The position numbers and the translations under genes are program-made. A model generated the notes under the pieces. That model did no database searches, was not told the origin of the DNA, and saw nothing but the letters and a program-made list of their open reading frames with translations. Shown in pieces: positions 7,603 through 13,936 of a stretch of 15,886 nt of DNA (position 1 is the first letter of the stretch; each line of letters starts with the position of its first letter). The stretch comes from Methanobacteriota archaeon (GTDB taxonomy: Archaea; Thermoplasmatota; Thermoplasmata; RBG-16-68-12): contig VBLS01000173.1 of assembly GCA_005878635.1 (NCBI GenBank), forward strand, positions 1-15,886, written 5' to 3'.

Positions 7603-9414
7603 ATGGCCCAATCCACCGGCAAGGAGATTCAACAGATCGAGGAGCTGAACCGAAGGAAGGCCGCGCAGAGCAGCCGGGTGGCCGACCTCGACCGGGAGCG
7701 GAGCGAGGCCAAGCAGGAGCTCGACAGCATCGAGACGAACCGCAAGGCCGCGGTCTTCGGCGCCCTCGACTCGATGAAGAAGCGGTATTTCAGCCGCCTC
7801 CTCGGGGACCGCGGCGTCAAGGTCAAGGCCCCGAAGGTCAGCAGCGTCGTCGAGTCGAGCCTCGGCAAGATCACGACGATCCCCAAGATCGTCCAGCGGA
7901 ACATGAATGAAATCGAGATTCAGCCGATCCTCAAGAACTTCGCCTACGTGCGCATCCTGTACGACACGATGGCGAACGAATACTTCTACGAGGCCATCGA
8001 GCCGAAGCTGACCGAGGAGGAGTCAGAACTGCTCGACGTCCTCAAGGAGATCCTCGTGGAGAACCTGGAACTCCTCGATGATGCGGAGAAGGCCCAGAAG
8101 GAGAACTACCTCCGGCGCCAGGCCGACGGGGTGCTCCGCGAGCTCGGCGTGGAACTCCATCCGGTCTCGAAGGAGCGGATCATGTACTACGTCAACCGCG
8201 ATTTCACCCGGTACGGACCGATCGACGTCGTGATGACGGACCCGCAGGTCGAAGATGTATCATGCGACGGCGTCCGAGTCCCGTTCTACATCTACCACCG
8301 CAAGTACGGTTCAATCCCCTCGAACCTGAAGTTCGATTCGGCGGAGGAATTGGATTCCTTCGTCGTCTGGCTCGCCCAGCGGTCCGGCAAACACATCTCC
8401 GTCGCGCAACCGATGCTCGACGCGACGATCCCGGACGGCTCGCGTCTCCAGGCGACGTTGGGCATGCACGTGACGAAGCGCGGTTCCTCCTTCACGATCC
8501 GGCGGTTCCGGGAGAACCCCTTCACCCCGCTCGACCTGGTCCGATTCAAGACGATGTCGCCGGAGATGATGGCCTACCTGTGGCTCGCGATCGAGAACGG
8601 GCAGAGCATGCTCATCTGCGGCGGCACGGCGTCCGGCAAGACGACGACGCTCAATGCAATCCTGCTGTTCATCCCGCCCCAGATGAAGATCGTCTCCATC
8701 GAAGACACCCGCGAGCTCAACCTGCCGCACGAGAACTGGGTGCCTCTCCTGACCCGCGCGGGGTTCGGCGGGAAATCGACCCACACCGGCAAGGCCGCCG
8801 GCGAGATCGACATGTTCGACCTGCTCACCGCGGCCCTCCGGCAGCGCCCGCAATACATGATGATCGGAGAAGTCCGTGGACCCGAGGCGTTCGTCGTGTT
8901 CCAGGCGATGGCCACCGGCAAATCCGCGTACACGACGTTCCACGCGGACGACGTCCAGGCGATGGTCCACCGCCTCGAGAACGACCCAATCAATCTCCCG
9001 CGGGCCCTCGTGGCCGCGCTGGATATCGTGCTGCTTCAGGCGCAGGTGAAGGTCGGGACGGACATGACGCGCCGTGTGAAGGCGTTGGTCGAGGTCGTCG
9101 GGACGGATCCGGAGTCGAACGAGCTGATCACGAACTCGGCGTACACTTGGAACCCGGCGGATGACACGTTCAATTACAGCGGCCACTCGTACGTCTACGA
9201 GAAGATCTCCCTCGCCCGCAACTGGAACCAGCGGCGGATGGAGCAGGAAGTCAAGCGCCGCCTCGACCTCTTCGACTACATGAAACGGAACGACATCAAG
9301 AACTACCGCGACGTCGCGAAGATCGTCTCGTCGTACTACAAGGACCCGGACGGGATGATCAAGATCGTCCGCGACACCTTGGCCTCCCAAGGGATTCAGA
9401 CGGCCGCGAGCTAG
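7603..9414 (+). CDS. Type IV filament secretion ATPase 2 with N-terminal coiled coil
   Basis: This second motor ATPase, 603 residues, has the same core as the first: Walker A GGTASGKT (340-347), Asp box with SIEDTRELNLPHENW (365-379), Walker B MMIGEVRG (419-426) and His box FHAD (446-449). All key residues appear present, so it should hydrolyse ATP. It differs by about 50 extra N-terminal residues (5-48) rich in Glu, Lys, Arg and Leu that look like a short coiled coil, and by a different loop after the Asp box (382-398). Two ATPases beside a split platform suggest divided labour, for example extension and retraction, or a hetero-oligomeric motor. GAGGTGA (7592-7598) precedes ATG 7603 by 4 nt. 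It is the last gene of the operon, and its stop is 6 bp from the end of the convergent MFS gene. Confidence 0.93.
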   Translation: MAQSTGKEIQQIEELNRRKAAQSSRVADLDRERSEAKQELDSIETNRKAAVFGALDSMKKRYFSRLLGDRGVKVKAPKVSSVVESSLGKITTIPKIVQRNMNEIEIQPILKNFAYVRILYDTMANEYFYEAIEPKLTEEESELLDVLKEILVENLELLDDAEKAQKENYLRRQADGVLRELGVELHPVSKERIMYYVNRDFTRYGPIDVVMTDPQVEDVSCDGVRVPFYIYHRKYGSIPSNLKFDSAEELDSFVVWLAQRSGKHISVAQPMLDATIPDGSRLQATLGMHVTKRGSSFTIRRFRENPFTPLDLVRFKTMSPEMMAYLWLAIENGQSMLICGGTASGKTTTLNAILLFIPPQMKIVSIEDTRELNLPHENWVPLLTRAGFGGKSTHTGKAAGEIDMFDLLTAALRQRPQYMMIGEVRGPEAFVVFQAMATGKSAYTTFHADDVQAMVHRLENDPINLPRALVAALDIVLLQAQVKVGTDMTRRVKALVEVVGTDPESNELITNSAYTWNPADDTFNYSGHSYVYEKISLARNWNQRRMEQEVKRRLDLFDYMKRNDIKNYRDVAKIVSSYYKDPDGMIKIVRDTLASQGIQTAAS

Positions 9415-9420
9415 TCCGCT

Positions 9421-10554
9421 TCACGTCTTCTCGACCGTCGCCCCGATGCCGTAGGCGATCACGCCGGAAGAGGCGATTGCCGCGGAGAGGACCAGGAACA
9501 TGGCCGCGGGCTGACCTTGGTCCAGGAGCCATCCCGCCAGCACGGCGCCGATCGAGCCGAGCCCGAAGACGCTGAAGAAGGACAGGCCGAAGGCGAGGCC
9601 TCGGGATTCATGCGGGGCGGTCCGCGTCACGAGGGTGTTCTGCAGCGCCTCGAGCGAGAAAAGGACGAAGCCGAAGGCGAGGCCTCCGACCAGGAACGCG
9701 GCCGAACCGAGGAATGCCGCGAGGAGGGAGAGCAGGACGGCCGCGGTCAGGCTGAGCGAGGTCAGGATCCGATCGGGTCGTCGCCGATCGGCCAGGGTGC
9801 CTGCGACGACTTGCCCCACGGCCCCGAGGCCCAGGGCGACCGCGAACAGGCCGCCGCCGAGGAACCGCGGGAGGGGGAGGAAACTCAGCGCGCCCTGGTA
9901 CGCGATCCCCGCGAAGAAGTAGACCAGGAGCACCCGAACGAACGAGACGGAGGCGAGGGAACGACTGGGGGTCGCGACGACCGCGGGAGGGCGCGTCCCC
10001 ACGGGCGGGAAGCGCGTGGCGAGCAAGGCGAGGCCGACCAGGGGCGGGAGGACCAACACCGCGACGGCGTCGCGCCAGGGCCATCCGGACGCGAGCGTCG
10101 CCGCCACGAACGCCGGGCCGAGCGCGATGCCGAGGCTCCCTCCCATCCCATGCCATCCCATCGCCGCGCCTTGCGCCTCCACGGAGCGGGAGATCGCCGC
10201 GAGGGCCGTCGGGTGGTAGATCCCCGACGAGAGGCCCAGGCCCGCGAGGGAGAGGGCCAACCAAGGGAGGTTCGGGCTGAGCCCGAGGGATCCAAGGGAG
10301 ACCGCGATGCCGCCAGCGCTGAGCATCAGCAGCCTCGTGGGGGAGCGACGGTCCGCGAGGAATCCGAACGGCACGCTGCTGAAGCCGAAACACGCGTAGG
10401 TCGTCGCCGCGAGCAATCCGACGACCACGCTATTGGCCTGGAACTCGCTGCGCCACGGGAGGTTCAGGAAGACGGGGATGGCGAGGAGGTTCGCGTGGAC
10501 CGCCCCGTGGAGGAACCCCAACAGGCCCACGACGGCCCGATCCTCCCGGCGCAT
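9421..10554 (-). CDS. MFS transporter
   Basis: The 377-residue protein is strongly hydrophobic with about 12 predicted transmembrane helices, the usual size of a major facilitator. The MFS loop motif G-x-x-x-D-R-x-x is present in both halves, as GFLADRRSP (64-72) and GTLADRRRP (252-260), which shows the internal pseudo-symmetry of the family. A GLSSGIYHP block (107-115) and GWHGMGGSLG (133-142) recall fosmidomycin-resistance-type and related efflux carriers, but the substrate cannot be named. It is transcribed towards the filament operon and the two ends are separated by only 6 bp; no functional link to the filament is evident. ATG 10554 has no useful Shine-Dalgarno site, and a TATA-like element about 25 bp upstream suggests a leaderless transcript. 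Confidence 0.88.
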   Translation of the reverse strand: MRREDRAVVGLLGFLHGAVHANLLAIPVFLNLPWRSEFQANSVVVGLLAATTYACFGFSSVPFGFLADRRSPTRLLMLSAGGIAVSLGSLGLSPNLPWLALSLAGLGLSSGIYHPTALAAISRSVEAQGAAMGWHGMGGSLGIALGPAFVAATLASGWPWRDAVAVLVLPPLVGLALLATRFPPVGTRPPAVVATPSRSLASVSFVRVLLVYFFAGIAYQGALSFLPLPRFLGGGLFAVALGLGAVGQVVAGTLADRRRPDRILTSLSLTAAVLLSLLAAFLGSAAFLVGGLAFGFVLFSLEALQNTLVTRTAPHESRGLAFGLSFFSVFGLGSIGAVLAGWLLDQGQPAAMFLVLSAAIASSGVIAYGIGATVEKT

Positions 10555-10574
10555 CTCCGCGGCATCCCCCCGCG

Positions 10575-10583
10575 AAGATAAGG
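10575..10583 (-). promoter_or_regulatory. TATA-like element for a leaderless MFS transcript
   Basis: Read on the - strand, CCTTATCTT begins 29 nt before the ATG at 10554. This placement fits an archaeal promoter whose transcript starts at the start codon. Its sequence and spacing closely match the CCTTATTC element before the M20 gene, which supports both as real promoter elements of this genome. The match to the general consensus is weak. Confidence 0.4.
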
Positions 10584-10766
10584 ACTTCTGCGGGGCCTTA
10601 GGCGCGGACGATCGCGCGAATCGCCCCCGGGATCACGAACACGAGGCTGATCACCAGCGCCCGCAACCAGGGGGTCAGGTCCCGGAGGTGCACGATACGG
10701 AAGCCGCGACGGACCGCATGGCTCCTTGGAAATCGTTCGGCGCGGACCGAACGAGCTCCCGCTGAC

Positions 10767-10803
10767 GGAGGAAAGGTGAAAAGGGAAAGGGGGTGAGGGG
10801 AGG
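10767..10803 (-). terminator. Pyrimidine-rich tract after the surface zinc-ribbon gene
   Basis: On the - strand the transcript of the 945-residue gene runs, 5 nt after its stop codon, into a nearly pure C/T tract of 37 nt that includes TTTCCCTTTTC. Archaeal termination often occurs at U-rich stretches without a hairpin, so this is a plausible termination zone before the MFS gene. The T runs are short and broken by C, so strength is uncertain. The remaining gap 10555-10766 shows no clear gene. Confidence 0.35.
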
Positions 10804-10808
10804 CGAAC

Positions 10809-13646
10809 TCAGAGCTCGTCTTCCGTTCCGGTGTCGCCGCTCGATTCCGACTGGCCGTCGCCACCCTCGCCGCCATCGGAAGGCTTCTTGATGACCTTCT
10901 TCTGGACGACGGGCTGGGGTGCGATCGGCTTGCGGATCACCCGGCGCGGGATCGCTTCGGTCCCGCTCGGTGCGCCCGATTGGCCGCCCGCGGCCCCGAA
11001 CGACGAGGCTTGCCCTCCGGAGGATCCCTCCGGGCCCGGGCTTCCGCCGGTCCGGCGCGCCTGGATCACGGGGGCGGATCCGCCGCCGCCTCCACCGCCG
11101 CTCGGCGGTCGGGCGGTCTCGCGCATCAGGGACCCGCACTTGTGGCAGACGGTGGCCGTCACGGAGTTGAGAGTGCCGCAGGTCGGGCACGGCTTCGAGC
11201 CCATCTTGCGCATCTCCTCTTCCTCGCGGAGCCAGTCCTCGAACGTCACGAAGGTCGGCTGCTTGCGCCACCACTCCTGGAATTCGCGGTCGGACAGCGC
11301 TCGGCCGAGTTGCCGGGAGGCTTCCTCCTTGAACTTCGTTACGACCTCGTCGTACTGGAGGCGCATCTTCTCCTGGTAGTCGGCCATCTCGACTTCGCCG
11401 GTCGCGAACTCGACGCCGCACTCCGGGCACTGTTTCACGTCGACCGGGATCCAGGCCTGGCAGTTCGAGCACTTCGCCATGTCCTTCTCGAACTCGACGC
11501 CGCACTTCGGGCAGGACGTCGAGTCCTCGGGGATGAAGGCGCCGCACTCGCCGCACTCGACCATCTTGCCGAGGCCGTAGATCTTCCAGTACAGCGTGAC
11601 GCCGATCACGGCGGCGGCCGCCGCGGCCAGGATGATGAAGAACAGCCAGTACGGCAGGCCGAGGATCGGCACGGTCCGGTTCAGGAAGGGCACGGTTTTC
11701 GCGACCGTGATCGACTGCGTCTGCGGGGTAATCGTCCCTGCGGTCGGCGTCACGACGACCGAGTACGGTCCGTCCTGGACGTCGGGCACGTTGATCACGC
11801 CGACGAAAAGGCCATCCGTCCCGGAGCTGGTCGTGTTCGTCGCGATGACGGCCGACGGGGAGCGCAACTCAATCGTCAGCTGGATGCCGGAGATCCCGTT
11901 GTCGTTGGTCGAGTCCCGGACATATCCGGTCACGCCGAGCGCCGCTCCCGGGCCCACGGTCTGGCCGGAACTCGGCGTCCCGATCGCCACGTAGCCGTTG
12001 GGCGGAGGGGTCACGTCGAGCGTCAGGTTCGCGTAGTTGTTCGCTTCCTGCGCTGGGCCTCCCTCGTTGATCGAGTTGGCCGGATCGACGACGAGCATGA
12101 TGTGCTCGGTGCCGAGCGTCGCCAGCCCGTTGATGCTCAGGGACTGGTTAACCTGCGCGCCCTGCGCTACGTTGAGGTTGTTGACGCGGGCCAGCTGGTT
12201 CGCCAAGTCGCCGTTCAGGTAGGCCGCGATGGCCACCCCGGAGGCGTCCGTCTGCCCTCGGTTGTAGATCTTCGCGACGACCGCGAAGGGCTGGCTCTGG
12301 ATCACGTTCATGGTCGAGGTGTAGTCGCTCGGTCGCAGCTCGAGGTCCGGCAGCGTCCGCACCTGGAGGTTGAACGGGTAGGCGCTCCACTGGTTGTTGT
12401 CGGCCACGCTGACCGCCGGGTACGGGTTGAAGAACGCCCCTCCCGTGACGGTCGAGGTCGAGTAGGTCACGGTCTCCTGATAGTTCCCGAACGATTGTCC
12501 GTTCGGCAGGGTCGCGCTCGTGATCTGGTCCGTGTAGAGCGGGATCTGCGCGAACCCGTTGAGGTCCGTCCGGTTCCACGCGTTGACGCCGCTCGCGCCT
12601 CTTCCGAGGTACCAGAGCGTGCGCGCGCTGGGGGTCGTCGACGCGCCGTTGTCCGGATACTGCGCGGTCGCTCCCGTCGGGCTTGACGCCGACCAGATGG
12701 TGGCGCCCGCGATTGCGAAGCTCGTGCGGTCCACGACGGAAGCCCGGAGCCAGCGGAACAGATTGATCGATCCGCCGGCGGCCGTCGGCACGAACGCCGA
12801 GGTCCAGTTCGACATGTACAGCGGGTCCTGCGTGCGGTCGATCGTCACGTTGTAAAGATACGCGCTCGAGGTGCCGTCGACATGCAGCTCGTTGTGGATT
12901 CCGACGACGTTCGAGTAATCGACCGACAGATACGTGTCATAGGCGTAGAGAGTGCTCGAAGCAGTGAGGGTGACGTTGAAGAGCGATCCTCCCGGCCTGC
13001 TTCCCTCCGTGAAACGACCGTCCTGGTAGACGCGGTCAATCGTCGAATGGAACACGGTGGCGGTCGTCGACGCCCACGTGATGACCGGGCTGTCGTCGTT
13101 GAACTCCGTGTCGAGACCTGTGCTCGAGATCTCTTGAGACGTGAATCCGGTGATCGTCGAGTCCGTGACGTTCAGGGACGCGCCAGTCGCGTTGAACCAT
13201 CCGGGGAACTTCAGCTTCGCTCCGTTCATCAGGACGAGCTGGCTGCCCGCGCCCGACACCGTCAGGGCGAGCTTGAGGTACGGGTTGATCGCCGTCGTCT
13301 GCGTCGTGACGATGGAGTTGTCGAGAATCAGTGCGCCGCCGGCGTTCACGTTGAGCGCATAGCCGGCATGGGCGGCATCCTTCGAGAAGCTCAGGCCGCC
13401 GTTCACGAGCCTTAGGCTTCCGCCGGAGTTGATGTTGATCGATCCGTCAACGGTGAATGTGATCCCGGTACAGACCTGGGCCGTGGTGATCGTCCAGTCT
13501 CCGGAGATCACACCGACCTGGTCGCATGGACCGGCCCGCACGGCAGGACTGAGTGCCACGATCGCCGCGAAGATCCCGCCCAAGGCGATGGACCAAACGA
13601 TCAAGAGGCTGAGGGCCTTCGCATTCCGTCGGGCTCGGTTCGACAT
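10809..13646 (-). CDS. Surface protein: beta-helix, CARDB, Ig-like, TM and three zinc ribbons
   Basis: The 945-residue protein appears to span the membrane. In order it has a signal or anchor helix (about 10-33), a repetitive Asn/Ser/Thr-rich region resembling a parallel beta-helix (about 45-290), a CARDB-like adhesion domain (about 432-546, with NRGQTDASG), an Ig-like domain (about 547-651), a transmembrane helix (about 664-688), and a cytoplasmic tail. The tail carries three zinc ribbons, each CxxC-x10-CxxC: C698/701/712/715, C726/729/740/743 and C820/823/834/837. Between the second and third is a charged helical segment with several Trp, and the tail ends in Gly-rich, Pro- and Lys-rich (VVQKKVIKKP, 913-922) and acidic parts. 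It probably senses or binds something outside and engages partners inside. ATG 13646 was chosen for GGGAGGT at 13653-13659, 6 nt upstream; an in-frame ATG at 13706 is an alternative leaderless start. Confidence 0.85.
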   Translation of the reverse strand: MSNRARRNAKALSLLIVWSIALGGIFAAIVALSPAVRAGPCDQVGVISGDWTITTAQVCTGITFTVDGSININSGGSLRLVNGGLSFSKDAAHAGYALNVNAGGALILDNSIVTTQTTAINPYLKLALTVSGAGSQLVLMNGAKLKFPGWFNATGASLNVTDSTITGFTSQEISSTGLDTEFNDDSPVITWASTTATVFHSTIDRVYQDGRFTEGSRPGGSLFNVTLTASSTLYAYDTYLSVDYSNVVGIHNELHVDGTSSAYLYNVTIDRTQDPLYMSNWTSAFVPTAAGGSINLFRWLRASVVDRTSFAIAGATIWSASSPTGATAQYPDNGASTTPSARTLWYLGRGASGVNAWNRTDLNGFAQIPLYTDQITSATLPNGQSFGNYQETVTYSTSTVTGGAFFNPYPAVSVADNNQWSAYPFNLQVRTLPDLELRPSDYTSTMNVIQSQPFAVVAKIYNRGQTDASGVAIAAYLNGDLANQLARVNNLNVAQGAQVNQSLSINGLATLGTEHIMLVVDPANSINEGGPAQEANNYANLTLDVTPPPNGYVAIGTPSSGQTVGPGAALGVTGYVRDSTNDNGISGIQLTIELRSPSAVIATNTTSSGTDGLFVGVINVPDVQDGPYSVVVTPTAGTITPQTQSITVAKTVPFLNRTVPILGLPYWLFFIILAAAAAAVIGVTLYWKIYGLGKMVECGECGAFIPEDSTSCPKCGVEFEKDMAKCSNCQAWIPVDVKQCPECGVEFATGEVEMADYQEKMRLQYDEVVTKFKEEASRQLGRALSDREFQEWWRKQPTFVTFEDWLREEEEMRKMGSKPCPTCGTLNSVTATVCHKCGSLMRETARPPSGGGGGGGSAPVIQARRTGGSPGPEGSSGGQASSFGAAGGQSGAPSGTEAIPRRVIRKPIAPQPVVQKKVIKKPSDGGEGGDGQSESSGDTGTEDEL

Positions 13647-13730
13647 CCGATGACCTCCCAAGGTCGAGCCATCGAGAACCTCGGAAAGACTGCGACCGGT
13701 GGGCATGTTGCGCGACCCATGCCGGCCCGG

Positions 13731-13740
13731 TTTATAAATA
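13731..13740 (-). promoter_or_regulatory. TATA box of the surface zinc-ribbon gene
   Basis: TATTTATAAA on the - strand lies in an AT-rich gap, with GTAACC just upstream where a BRE would sit. Transcription would start near 13706-13710, giving either a roughly 60-nt leader to the ATG at 13646 or a nearly leaderless start at the ATG at 13706. The core TTTATAAA is self-complementary and could also work on the + strand, but no + gene follows. Confidence 0.65.
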
Positions 13741-13758
13741 GGTTACCCAGCGATTATC

Positions 13759-13796
13759 TATCGCGATACGGACTCGTTCTCGCGCAGGAGAACGAG
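13759..13796. repeat. Two palindromes upstream of the surface-gene promoter
   Basis: TATCGCGATA (13759-13768) is a perfect 10-bp palindrome. Five bases further, CTCGTTCTC (13773-13781) and GAGAACGAG (13788-13796) form a perfect 9-bp inverted repeat around a 6-nt spacer. Both lie about 50-90 bp upstream of the predicted start of the - strand gene at 13646. The placement suits an activator or repressor site. As a terminator for the coiled-coil gene it is less likely, because no T run follows on the - strand. Confidence 0.55.
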
Positions 13797-13857
13797 GCCT
13801 TTGCATGGAGAAATTATTATTATTCATCGGCTATTATGGAAATCACGAAATTGGGCG

Positions 13858-13862
13858 AAAAA
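13858..13862 (-). terminator. T5 run downstream of the coiled-coil gene
   Basis: On the - strand, five T residues occur about 75 nt after the stop codon of the coiled-coil gene, within an AT-rich stretch that also carries an 8-bp inverted repeat (ACGAAATT at 13845-13852, AATTTCGT at 13871-13878). Short U runs can end archaeal transcripts. This one is modest and may instead be part of a regulatory element. Confidence 0.25.
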
Positions 13863-13936
13863 TGGGTCCAAATTTCGTCGATATTTGCCGTCGGTGGGGC
13901 CTCGGCGTTGCGGATCGAAGGCGCGGACGAGACGGC

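Noticed and set aside
2968..9414. Naming the locus an archaellum operon
   Set aside because: No archaellin of usual size, no FlaF/FlaG/FlaX-like genes and no adjacent FlaH are present in the operon; the split platform and two ATPases fit a pilus-like or Tad-like filament better.
9517..10581. 354-codon + frame opposite the MFS gene
   Set aside because: Its product is almost entirely Glu, Arg, Gly and Ala, which is typical of a frame opposite a hydrophobic membrane protein.
10980..12686. 568-codon + frame opposite the surface zinc-ribbon gene
   Set aside because: Arg/Val/Asp/Leu-rich antisense translation without domains; the - frame has signal helix, CARDB and zinc ribbons.
13813..13824. Four ATT triplets as a microsatellite
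   Set aside because: Only 12 bases long in a generally AT-rich gap; no sign of function beyond local base composition.
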